A stretch of 20,027 nucleotides of DNA from SURF-21 sp964510515 (GTDB taxonomy: Bacteria > Actinomycetota > Geothermincolia > Geothermincolales > RBG-13-55-18): NCBI GenBank assembly GCA_964510515.1, contig CAZEAU010000036.1:1-20027 (forward strand). Reading direction: 5' to 3'. Position 1 is the first letter of the stretch. Every line of letters starts with the position of its first letter. A program made the position numbers and the translations under genes. Below the pieces are notes generated by a model. The model saw only the letters and a program-made list of their open reading frames with translations. It made no database searches and was not told the DNA's origin. Below, piece by piece: positions 7,250-17,347 of this stretch.

Positions 7250-7484
7250 TAGCATGCGTTAACCTCGAAAAAGCGGGGGATGAGACGAAAAAAGGGAGCC
7301 GTCCTGCGGGCGGGAGCATGCGGCGGGTGAAGCCGGAGCGGGCGCGCACCCGCCCCTCCGAGCGGCCCCGGCCTCCGAGCCGCACCGCTGCCGGGGGCGC
7401 GGGCCCTCCCCGGCCCGGCTGCCCGGCCTCTCACAACACTCCATCAAGGCTATCTTCGTCCTTCCATGTGCCGGCGCCAGTCCA
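7250..7484. other. GC-rich divergent intergenic block without a gene
   Basis: This stretch separates the promoters of the flavoprotein operon and of carA. It contains only low-complexity open frames. Several short inverted repeats are visible, for example CCGGGG facing CCCCGG near 7390-7415. No coding sequence, T-tract terminator or known RNA is recognised. Confidence 0.45.
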
Positions 7485-7490
7485 TATAAT
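7485..7490 (+). promoter_or_regulatory. Perfect -10 box ahead of carA
   Basis: TATAAT at 7485-7490. The sequence 16-18 bases upstream has no good -35 match (TTCCAT at 17 bases matches only two positions), so this promoter may need an activator or be weak. Transcription would start near 7497, about 100 bases before carA. Confidence 0.45.
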
Positions 7491-7514
7491 AGACCCAGAC
7501 TCAGAGGCGGGAGG

Positions 7515-7577
7515 CGCACCCCAAAAAACGTAACCCGGTAGCGCAGGAGCGCTTCGAGCTGGGAAAACGCGGGTGCG
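7515..7577 (+). promoter_or_regulatory. Structured carA leader RNA
   Basis: Three nested helices can form. The outer CGCACCC (7515-7521) pairs with GGGTGCG (7571-7577), the middle CCCGG (7534-7538) with CTGGG (7559-7563), and the inner AGCGC (7540-7544) with GCGCT (7549-7553) across an AGGA tetraloop. A-rich single-stranded joints lie between the outer and middle helices. There is no T-run, so it is not an obvious intrinsic attenuator. Whether it senses pyrimidines or arginine is unknown. Confidence 0.4.
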
Positions 7578-7597
7578 AGCAGGGAGTTGAGGCGGGT

Positions 7598-8771
7598 ATG
7601 AGCCCGGAGGCGGAGGCAAGAGGCGAGGGGATACGGACGGGAGGCATGGATAAAGCGCTCATCCTGCTCGAGGACGGGAAGTGTTTCACCGGCACGCCCT
7701 TCGGCGCCCGGGGGGTGAGGAGCGGAGAGCTGGTCTTCAACACCAGCATGACCGGCTACCAGGAGGTCCTCACCGACCCCTCCTGCAGGGGCCAGATCGT
7801 CGCCATGACCTCCCCCCTCGTGGGAAACTGCGGCGTCAACGACGAGGACCTGGAGTCGCCCCGCCCCCAGGTGGAGGGCTTCATCGTGCGCGAGTGCTGC
7901 CGCTACCCCTCCAGCTGGCGCTGCACCCAGCCCTTGGACACCTACCTGCGGGAGCACGGCGTAGTGGGCGTCGAGGGCGTGGACACCCGCGCGCTGACAA
8001 GACATATCCGCTCGCGGGGGGCGCAGAGATGTGTCATCTCCTCCGAAGGCGCCGACCTCGCCTCCCTCGGGCGCGAGCTCGATGAGGCTTCGCGAGCGGC
8101 CGGGCGCGACCTGGTGGCGGAGGTGACCTGCCGCGAGCCCCACCCCTGGGGGGATGCACGCGGCCCGCAGGCGCTTCCCGGCCTCGGCGGGGGGCGGCGC
8201 CCGCTGCGGGTGGTGGCCTACGATTGCGGCATCAAGGCCAGCATCATGCGCCGCCTGGCCGCGATGGGCTGCGAGGTGGTGCTGGTGCCCGCGCACACCC
8301 CCGCCTCCCGGGTGCTGCAGATGGGCCCCGACGGCATCTTCATCTCCAGCGGGCCCGGAGACCCCGCGGCCGTCACCTGCCTCGTCGAGGAGGCGGCCAA
8401 GCTGCTGGGCGTGAAGCCCATCTTCGGCATCTGCCTGGGGCACCAGATACTGGCCCTCGCCTTGGGGGGGAGCACCTTCAAGCTCAAGGTCGGACACCGC
8501 GGCGCCAATCAGCCGGTGAGGGATTTGCGCAGCGGGAAAGTCGTCATCACCGCCCAGAACCACGGCTTCTGCGTGGACCCGGACTCCATTGCAAAAGAGG
8601 CCGAGCCCACTTTCGTCAACCTCAACGACGGCACCCTGGAGGGATTTCGCCACCGCCGCTACCCCGTTTACGGGGTGCAGTTCCACCCCGAGGTGTCGCC
8701 CGCCCCCCACGACCCCCTCTACCCTTGGGGGGATTTCCACCGCGACATGCTGGCCAGGCGGGGTGGCGCCG

Positions 8772-8779
<8 letters not shown>
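7598..8779 (+). CDS. carA: Carbamoyl-phosphate synthase small subunit
   Basis: Glutaminase subunit of carbamoyl-phosphate synthase. It hydrolyses glutamine and passes ammonia to CarB for pyrimidine and arginine synthesis. The N-terminal CPSase domain begins 'MDKALILLEDGKCFTGTPFG', and the class I glutamine amidotransferase domain follows from about residue 203. Numbered from ATG7598 (393 residues), the catalytic triad is C279 in 'GICLGHQ' with H363 and E365 in 'QFHPE'; 'SGPGDP' is at 251-256. Start choice is uncertain. ATG7598 has GAGG five bases upstream, while ATG7646 fits the usual family N-terminus better but has GGGAGG only one base away. The end overlaps carB by eight bases, so the two are co-translated. 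Confidence 0.96.
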
Positions 8780-12053
<3,274 letters not shown>

Positions 12054-12145
12054 GCGCCGCCCATGCGGCCCCGCAGGGGATCGAGTCCCCTCATCACGCG
12101 GGGCATGGAGGTCAAGCCCCTGCGGGACCGGCGCCTCCGGGCGGG

Positions 12146-12661
12146 TCAGTCCTCCGTGGGGCTGATGAGCTTGCTCACCATGAAGTTGCTCGATAAGTCG
12201 TAGTATTCCAGGCTGAGGTGATAATCGCCCCATTCTGCGCCCCGCGGCAGGTTCTCCCCCCAGAAGACCAGGGTGATGGAGCGCACGGCGCCGGTGGGGA
12301 TGGAGGAAACGCTGGCCGGGGCCTGCTCGCAGCAGGAGGTATAGCGCAGCGGGTGGTAGACGATGTGGTTCCCCGCCGGCCTGTTGTTTCCGGCCAGGAC
12401 CAGCTTGAACTCGTGGGGAACGAGGTTCACGATGCCGCCGGATTCGTTCCTGCCCTCCATCTCCACGAAGAGCCTCCTCGCCCCGCCGCTGCCGGAGAGG
12501 TAGGAGGAGGTCACGGAGAGGTCCACGCCCACCGCGCCGACCAGGGCCCCCGCCACCTTGACGCTGCCGCGGTCCATGTCGACGGACGCCGCCAGCCAGA
12601 TGAACAGGCCCAGAAAGGCAAGGGGGATGAGGAAGACCACGAATAACCTCGAGGTAAACAA
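12146..12661 (-). CDS. Small membrane-anchored extracytoplasmic protein, unknown function
   Basis: 171 residues from TTG12661, with GGGAGG eight bases upstream. Residues 5-26 are a hydrophobic anchor after a short basic N-terminus, so the remainder probably lies outside the membrane. The outer part is beta-rich. It alternates short hydrophobic strands ('RRLFVEMEGRN', 'EFKLVLAGNN', 'RSITLVFWGENLP', 'YHLSLEYYDL') in a way reminiscent of small immunoglobulin-like accessory domains such as DUF4352, but I cannot assign a family. Two adjacent cysteines lie in 'TSCCEQ'. It is transcribed toward carB, its stop directly abutting the carB duplication, and it diverges from the por operon. No functional link to either neighbour is visible. 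Confidence 0.75.
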   Translation of the reverse strand: MFTSRLFVVFLIPLAFLGLFIWLAASVDMDRGSVKVAGALVGAVGVDLSVTSSYLSGSGGARRLFVEMEGRNESGGIVNLVPHEFKLVLAGNNRPAGNHIVYHPLRYTSCCEQAPASVSSIPTGAVRSITLVFWGENLPRGAEWGDYHLSLEYYDLSSNFMVSKLISPTED

Positions 12662-12726
12662 AAAACCCGCCTCCCGTTCAGAACCGCGGAGTGTGGGCTT
12701 TGCTTGCGTCCTTTTCCGCCCGGTAA

Positions 12727-12755
12727 CTGAAAACTCTACATATTCATTCTACAAT
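12727..12755 (+). promoter_or_regulatory. Promoter of the por operon
   Basis: CTGAAA (12727-12732), 17 bases, TACAAT (12750-12755). The -35 matches four and the -10 five of six consensus positions, in a locally AT-rich pocket. The leader to ATG12855 would be about 93 bases. Confidence 0.45.
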
Positions 12756-12854
12756 CTTCCCCCGCTTTCCTCCAGGCCGCATGCCCAGGGGAGCAGGGAG
12801 ATGCTGTTTAGCCGCCGCTGCGGAAGGGAATCCTCTAATAGCGGGAGGTGAAGC

Positions 12855-13400
12855 ATGCAGGAGATACGCGTGCACGGGCGCGGCGGTATGGGCAACGTCA
12901 CCGCCGCCGAGCTCCTGGCCCAGGCCGCCTTCGCCGACGGCAAGTACGCCCAGGCATTCCCCAGTTTCGGCGCGGAGAGGCAGGGGGCCCCGGTGACCGC
13001 CTTCGTGCGCATAAGCGACCGCCCCATCCGGCTGCGCCAGCAGGTGTACGAGCCGGACTATCTCATCGTGCAGGATCCCGGCCTGCTTTACTCGGGGGAC
13101 ATACTGGAGGGGCTCAAGCCGGGCGGCGCGGTGCTCGTGAACACCAACCGCCCCGGGGAGGAGCTGCCCATCGGCAAGGGGGTCAAGATATACACCGTTC
13201 CCGCCCTGCAGGTGGCCTGGGAGGTGATCGGGAAGCCTTTCTTCAACGTGGTCATGGTGGGAGCCTTCGCCTGCGCCACGGGCCTGGTCAGGCTGGAGGC
13301 GGTGGTGGATGCCATCCGTATGAGGTTCCCGGGCGCGTTGGGTGAGAGGGAGGCGGAGGCCACCAGGCTGGCATGCGAGCGCATAGGGGAGTGCGGCTGA
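12855..13400 (+). CDS. porG: 2-oxoacid:ferredoxin oxidoreductase, gamma subunit (pyruvate type)
   Basis: 181 residues, the normal gamma-subunit size. ATG12855 follows GGGAGG at six bases. 'VHGRGGMG' (6-13) and 'FPSFGAERQGAPVTAFVRI' (35-53) are the family signatures; the second closely resembles the pyruvate-type gamma subunit. In the four-subunit enzyme it closes the active site and contributes to CoA binding. It is the first gene in the order gamma-delta-alpha-beta, as in the Thermotoga and Pyrococcus por clusters. Its TGA overlaps the next ATG (TGATG). Confidence 0.93.
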   Translation: MQEIRVHGRGGMGNVTAAELLAQAAFADGKYAQAFPSFGAERQGAPVTAFVRISDRPIRLRQQVYEPDYLIVQDPGLLYSGDILEGLKPGGAVLVNTNRPGEELPIGKGVKIYTVPALQVAWEVIGKPFFNVVMVGAFACATGLVRLEAVVDAIRMRFPGALGEREAEATRLACERIGECG

Positions 13401-13681
13401 TGCGCGTCTTCGTGGGCAGGAAGGGAAAGCCGGGGACCAGCCTGGAGAACAAGACCAGGGCCTGGCGCGGTAAGTACCCGGTGTTTAAGCAGGAGGCCTG
13501 CATCGGCTGCCAGAGGTGCCTCATGGGCTGTCCCGAGGGCACCGTCTTCCAGCTGGAGCGGAAGAAGTTCGACGTCGACCTGGATTACTGCAAAGGCTGC
13601 GGCATCTGCGCCCACGAATGCCCGGTGGACGATATCGAGATGGTCCTGGAGGAAGGGTGCGAGATGCCGGAGCCGGAGTGA
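13400..13681 (+). CDS. porD: 2-oxoacid:ferredoxin oxidoreductase, delta (ferredoxin) subunit
   Basis: 93 residues from ATG13400, which overlaps the porG stop and has GGGGAG about eight bases ahead. Upstream in-frame starts would give a nonsense extension inside porG. Two [4Fe-4S] motifs are complete: C34, C37, C40, C44 and C64, C67, C70, C74, each ending in Cys-Pro. It relays electrons from the Fe-S cluster of the beta subunit to external ferredoxin. A 31-base gap separates it from porA, wider than the other junctions. Confidence 0.93.
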   Translation: MRVFVGRKGKPGTSLENKTRAWRGKYPVFKQEACIGCQRCLMGCPEGTVFQLERKKFDVDLDYCKGCGICAHECPVDDIEMVLEEGCEMPEPE

Positions 13682-13712
13682 GAGGGGCGGGCGGCGTGAA
13701 GGGGGCGATGGC

Positions 13713-14888
13713 TTGAGGACGATACTGGAGGGGTCGGTGGCCGTGGCCGAGGCGGTGCGCCTGTGCCGTCCCGACCTGGTATGCGCCTATCCCATCACCC
13801 CCCAGACCCATATCGTGGAGGAGCTCTCGCGCATGGTGGCGGACGGCCGCCTGGGGGCCGGCTACGTCCTCGCCGAGAGCGAGTTCGGCGCCGCCTCCAT
13901 CGTCCTCGGCGGCAGCGCCGTGGGCGGCCGCTCCTATACCGCCACCTCCTCTCAGGGGCTGCTGCTCATGGTGGAGGTCATCTTCAACATCGCGGGCCTG
14001 CGACTGCCGGTGGTGATGACCTGCGCCAACCGCGCCGTCTCCGCGCCCATCAATATCTGGAACGACCAGCAGGACGCGGTATCCATCCGCGACTCGGGAT
14101 GGATACAGCTCTTCGTGGAGGACAATCAGGAGGCGGTGGACACCCACGTCCAGGCCTTCAAGATCGCCGAGGAGCTGATGATCCCGGTGATGGTGTGCAT
14201 GGACGGCTACGTGCTCACCCATACCTGGGAGACGGTGGACATGCCGGAGCAGGAGGCGGTGGACGCTTTCCTTCCCCCCTACCAGCCCCCCTACCGCCTG
14301 GACCCCGACACTCCCTTCACCATGGGGGAGATGGTGGGCCCGGACGCCTACATGGAGACGCGCTATCACGTGCACATGGACATGATGGAGGCGCGCTCTA
14401 TCATCCGCCGCGTGTGCGGGGAATACCGCGAGGCCTTCGGGCGCGGCGGCGACGGCCTCATCGACGCCTACGACACCGAGGACGCCGACGTGGTGCTGGT
14501 CTCCATGGGCTCGCTCCTGGGCACCATGCGGGAGGCGGTGGACGAACTGCGCGGAGAAGGCCTTAAGGTGGGGTTGATCAAGGTGCGCTGTTTCCGCCCC
14601 TTCCCCAAGGACGCGGTGCACGACGCCGTGAAGGGGTCGCAGGTGGTGGGGGTGATCGAGAAGGACATCTCCCTGGGCCTGGAGGGGACGCTGTGTTCGG
14701 AGATGCGCGCCGCTTTCTGCGGCGAGGATTCGCCCGAGATATCCAGCTTCATCATGGGGCTGGGGGGAAGGGACATAACCGTGGAGGAGATAAAGCAGGT
14801 GGCCAGGGACCTGGCCGCGAACCCCGCCTGCAGGGTGGAGTTCCGGGGGCTGCGGGACGAGCTCTTGAACGGGGACGAGAAGTGGTAG
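13713..14888 (+). CDS. porA: 2-oxoacid:ferredoxin oxidoreductase, alpha subunit
   Basis: 391 residues from TTG13713, with a GGGGG ribosome site eight bases upstream. No ATG or GTG in frame gives a better start, and the resulting 'MRTILEGSVAVAEAV' fits the family N-terminus. 'AYPITPQT' (25-32) and 'ATSSQGLLLM' (77-86) are the conserved pyrimidine-domain motifs that contact thiamine pyrophosphate. 'SAPINIWNDQQDAVSIRDSG' resembles pyruvate-type alpha subunits more than 2-oxoglutarate types. The C-terminal half is the transketolase-C-like domain II. The 2-oxoisovalerate and oxalate enzymes are close relatives, so the substrate is likely but not certainly pyruvate. Confidence 0.93.
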   Translation: MRTILEGSVAVAEAVRLCRPDLVCAYPITPQTHIVEELSRMVADGRLGAGYVLAESEFGAASIVLGGSAVGGRSYTATSSQGLLLMVEVIFNIAGLRLPVVMTCANRAVSAPINIWNDQQDAVSIRDSGWIQLFVEDNQEAVDTHVQAFKIAEELMIPVMVCMDGYVLTHTWETVDMPEQEAVDAFLPPYQPPYRLDPDTPFTMGEMVGPDAYMETRYHVHMDMMEARSIIRRVCGEYREAFGRGGDGLIDAYDTEDADVVLVSMGSLLGTMREAVDELRGEGLKVGLIKVRCFRPFPKDAVHDAVKGSQVVGVIEKDISLGLEGTLCSEMRAAFCGEDSPEISSFIMGLGGRDITVEEIKQVARDLAANPACRVEFRGLRDELLNGDEKW

Positions 14889-14905
14889 AGAGGGAACAGG
14901 GTCGT

Positions 14906-15814
14906 ATGGTCGACCTCATGAAGCCGGGGCACACCGGCTGTGCCGGCTGCGGCCAGGCCCTCGGCGCGCGCCTGGTGATCAAGGCGGCGGGGGAGCGCAC
15001 CATCGTGGTCAACGCCACCGGCTGCCTGGAGGTCTTCACCACGACCTACCCCAGGAGTTCCTGGGAGGTTCCCTGGATACACTCCCTCTTCGAGAACGCC
15101 GCCGCGGTGGCCTCGGGTATTGAGGCGACCCTCAAGGCCATGGGCCGCTACCGGGGGGTGAAGGTCATCGCCCAAGCCGGGGACGGCGGCACGGCGGACA
15201 TCGGCATAGGCTGTATCAGCGGCATGTTCGAGCGCGGCCACGACATCCTCTATGTCTGTTACGACAACGAGGGGTATATGAACACCGGCTACCAGCGTTC
15301 CAGCCTCACGCCCCCGGGCGCGCGCACCACCACCAGTCCGCCCGGGCGCATGTCCTGGGGGAATGTAACGCGCAAGAAGAACATGCCTCTCATCGCCGTG
15401 GCCCACGGCGTCCCCTACGTGGCCACCGCCACCCCCGCGGAACCGCGCGACCTCATGCGCAAAGTGCGCAAAGCACTGGAGATAGAGGGCCCCAAATACC
15501 TGCATTTGCTGGTCCCCTGCGTCCCCGGCTGGGGGTACGAGCCGCACCTCTCCGTGGAGATGGCCCGCCTGGCCGCTGAAACCTTCCTTTTCCCGGTCTT
15601 CGAGGTGGAAGAGGGGGTGATCACCCGGGTGAAGAGGGTGAAGGAGCGCAGGCCGGTGGAAGACTACCTGCGCCCGCAGAGGCGTTTCGCCCACCTCTTC
15701 CGCCCGGGCGGCGAGGAACACCTGGACGAGCTGCGCCGCATCGCGGATGAGAACTCGCGTCTGCAGCCGGGGCCGGCCGTGCTCTTCGGAACGCGGGCGG
15801 GCGAGAGCGGCTAG
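14906..15814 (+). CDS. porB: 2-oxoacid:ferredoxin oxidoreductase, beta (TPP/Fe-S) subunit
   Basis: 302 residues from ATG14906. This start lies 17 bases after the porA stop with GAGAGGG upstream; GTG14882, overlapping porA, is a weaker alternative. The TPP diphosphate motif runs from 'GDGG' (92-95) to 'NEGYMNTG' (121-128). Cluster ligands match the beta-subunit pattern: C12 and C15 ('GCAGCG'), C40 and C205. It binds thiamine pyrophosphate and the proximal [4Fe-4S] cluster, completing the gammadeltaalphabeta enzyme that converts a 2-oxoacid and CoA to acyl-CoA, CO2 and reduced ferredoxin. It is the last gene of the operon and converges with the tetR-type gene. Confidence 0.94.
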   Translation: MVDLMKPGHTGCAGCGQALGARLVIKAAGERTIVVNATGCLEVFTTTYPRSSWEVPWIHSLFENAAAVASGIEATLKAMGRYRGVKVIAQAGDGGTADIGIGCISGMFERGHDILYVCYDNEGYMNTGYQRSSLTPPGARTTTSPPGRMSWGNVTRKKNMPLIAVAHGVPYVATATPAEPRDLMRKVRKALEIEGPKYLHLLVPCVPGWGYEPHLSVEMARLAAETFLFPVFEVEEGVITRVKRVKERRPVEDYLRPQRRFAHLFRPGGEEHLDELRRIADENSRLQPGPAVLFGTRAGESG

Positions 15815-15836
15815 GCCTGCTCCCGCTGCGGCAGGC
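15815..15836. terminator. Hairpin between convergent porB and tetR
   Basis: GCCTGC (15815-15820) pairs with GCAGGC (15831-15836) around a ten-base loop in the 33-base gap between the two stop codons. There is no T-run on either side, so terminator function is only suggested by position. Confidence 0.3.
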
Positions 15837-15847
15837 GCCACGCCCCC

Positions 15848-16441
15848 CTATTCATGCGCGGCCAGGCCGTAGATGAGGTAATCGGCCACCGCGTCCGCCA
15901 CCCTGGCATAGTCCACGTTGCGATCGAGCATGAAGAGCTGCAGGCCCACATGCTGGGGCGCCCCGGCCACCAGGCTGGAGACGATTTCCGTGTCCATGGG
16001 GCGGAACATCCCCCTTTTGATGCCCTGTTCGAGCAGCGCCCTCACCATCTCCGCCGCCTGCCGCTGCCATTCCACGATGCGGAAGTCGATCTCGGGGTTC
16101 ATGCCCATGACCTCCTTGATGTAGATGGCGGAGAACTCCCAGTTCTCGTCGAAGAAACGGTAGAGCTTGTTTATGGCGTTGCGGGATCTCTTCCTCAGCT
16201 CCTCCAGGGTATTGGGGGTATCTCCCAGCTCCCCCCTCACGATCTCCAGCATGCTGTTGAGTATGCCGTCCACGAGTTCGAGGAAGAGGTCTTTCTTGCT
16301 GTCGAAATAGCTGTAGAAGGTGGCGCGGGCTACCTGCGCCTCCTGCAGGATGTCCTCGACCGAGCAACGGTTGAAACCCTTGCGCGAGAAGATGCGCAGC
16401 CCGGCGTTGATGATGTCTGTACGCTTATCTCGCCTCGGCAA
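15848..16441 (-). CDS. TetR/AcrR-family transcriptional regulator
   Basis: 197 residues, typical for the family. TTG16441 has GGAGGG five bases upstream. The N-terminal DNA-binding domain covers residues 8-54, with 'IINAGLRIFSRKGF' and the helix-turn-helix 'SVEDILQEAQVARATFYSYF' (27-46), then 'SKKDLF'. The C-terminal ligand-binding domain is helical and not informative about the effector. It diverges from nth and converges on the por operon. An imperfect palindrome lies just downstream of its promoter, so autoregulation is plausible. Its targets cannot be told from sequence. Confidence 0.92.
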   Translation of the reverse strand: MPRRDKRTDIINAGLRIFSRKGFNRCSVEDILQEAQVARATFYSYFDSKKDLFLELVDGILNSMLEIVRGELGDTPNTLEELRKRSRNAINKLYRFFDENWEFSAIYIKEVMGMNPEIDFRIVEWQRQAAEMVRALLEQGIKRGMFRPMDTEIVSSLVAGAPQHVGLQLFMLDRNVDYARVADAVADYLIYGLAAHE

Positions 16442-16453
16442 CCTGTCCCTCCC

Positions 16454-16477
16454 CCTGGTGAGGTCAACAGCACAAGG
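16454..16477. promoter_or_regulatory. Candidate TetR-type operator
   Basis: CCTGGTG (16454-16460) and CACAAGG (16471-16477) form an inverted repeat, six of seven positions symmetric, with ten bases between. It lies between the predicted -10 box and the TTG start of the tetR gene, a usual place for self-repression. No second copy was found near porB or nth. Confidence 0.35.
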
Positions 16478-16486
16478 ATTTTATAC

Positions 16487-16516
16487 ATTCTCCGCACACT
16501 TCTGCCGTCTTGTCAA
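16487..16516 (-). promoter_or_regulatory. Promoter of the tetR-type gene
   Basis: A perfect -35 TTGACA (16511-16516), 18-base spacer, and GAGAAT (16487-16492), four of six. A TATAAA lies too far downstream (25 bases) to be the partner. Confidence 0.5.
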
Positions 16517-16521
16517 ACATC

Positions 16522-16549
16522 TTAAGCCCGCGTATCCGTGTGCTATGCT
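16522..16549 (+). promoter_or_regulatory. Promoter of nth and the metalloprotease-like gene
   Basis: TTAAGC (16522-16527), 16 bases, then TATGCT (16544-16549), which is preceded by TGC and so forms an extended -10. It overlaps no CDS and points at nth, with about 53 bases of leader. Confidence 0.45.
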
Positions 16550-16608
16550 GGGGAAAGACCGCTTAACGCCCTCGGGGGGCATCAAGCGGGCCGGGGAGGG
16601 TAAAGGCG

Positions 16609-17343
16609 ATGCAGACGCAGAAAGAGCGGAGGGCGCAGAAAGAAAAGGCCTCCCCTGCGGCCCGCGGGGAGAAGGCGCCAGCCGGGCGCATCCACTTGAT
16701 AGACGGCAGACTCCTTGACGCTTACGGCGACCGCGTCTGGTCGCCGCGCTTCGTGGGGCTGCTGGACGGCCTCGTGCATACCATACTCTCCCAGAACACC
16801 AGCGACGTAAACTCGCACCGCGCTTTCGCTGAGTTGAAGAAGAGGTTCCCCACCTGGGAGGACGCCGCCGCCGCGCCGACCGCCGCCATCGAGGCGGCCA
16901 TTCGCACGGGGGGCATCTCGCGGGTGAAGGCCGAGCGCATACAGGCGGTGCTGCGGCGGGTGCACGCGGACTGCGGCACCTACTCCCTGCAATGCCTGGA
17001 GGAGATGGACCCCGAGCGCGCCCGCGCCTACCTGCTGGAGATGCCGGGGGTTGGGCGCAAGACGGCGGCGGTGCTGCTGCTCTTCCAGCTGGGCTATCCC
17101 TTCTTTCCCGTGGACACGCACGTTTTCCGCGTCGGCAGGCGGCTGGGCCTCATCCCGGAGCGGGCCGGCCCGGAGCGGGCGCACGATATCATGGACGCGG
17201 CGGTGCCGGACGGCATAAAGTTCAGGCTGCACATGAACCTCATCGAGCACGGCAGGGCGGTGTGCAGGGCGCGGAAACCAAAATGCCCCGCCTGCTGTCT
17301 TATCGAAATATGCCCGCGCACAGGCGTAGACGAGGAAGGATAA
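16609..17343 (+). CDS. nth: Endonuclease III (DNA glycosylase/AP lyase)
   Basis: Base-excision repair enzyme for oxidised pyrimidines. 244 residues; ATG16609 follows GGGGAGGG and TAAAGG. The helix-hairpin-helix 'LLEMPGVGRKTAAV' holds the catalytic lysine K151, and the catalytic aspartate is D169 in 'PVDTHVFRV'. The [4Fe-4S] site is complete, C219-x6-C226-x2-C229-x5-C235. The protein is longer than the E. coli enzyme (211) because of a charged 30-residue N-terminal extension. The K plus D pair argues for Nth rather than MutY. Four bases separate it from the next gene, so the two are probably co-transcribed. Confidence 0.95.
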   Translation: MQTQKERRAQKEKASPAARGEKAPAGRIHLIDGRLLDAYGDRVWSPRFVGLLDGLVHTILSQNTSDVNSHRAFAELKKRFPTWEDAAAAPTAAIEAAIRTGGISRVKAERIQAVLRRVHADCGTYSLQCLEEMDPERARAYLLEMPGVGRKTAAVLLLFQLGYPFFPVDTHVFRVGRRLGLIPERAGPERAHDIMDAAVPDGIKFRLHMNLIEHGRAVCRARKPKCPACCLIEICPRTGVDEEG

Positions 17344-17347
17344 GGCG

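Noticed and set aside
14693..14905. Extension of porB upstream into porA
   Set aside because: The translation is low-complexity out-of-frame porA sequence; family length and N-terminus fit ATG14906.
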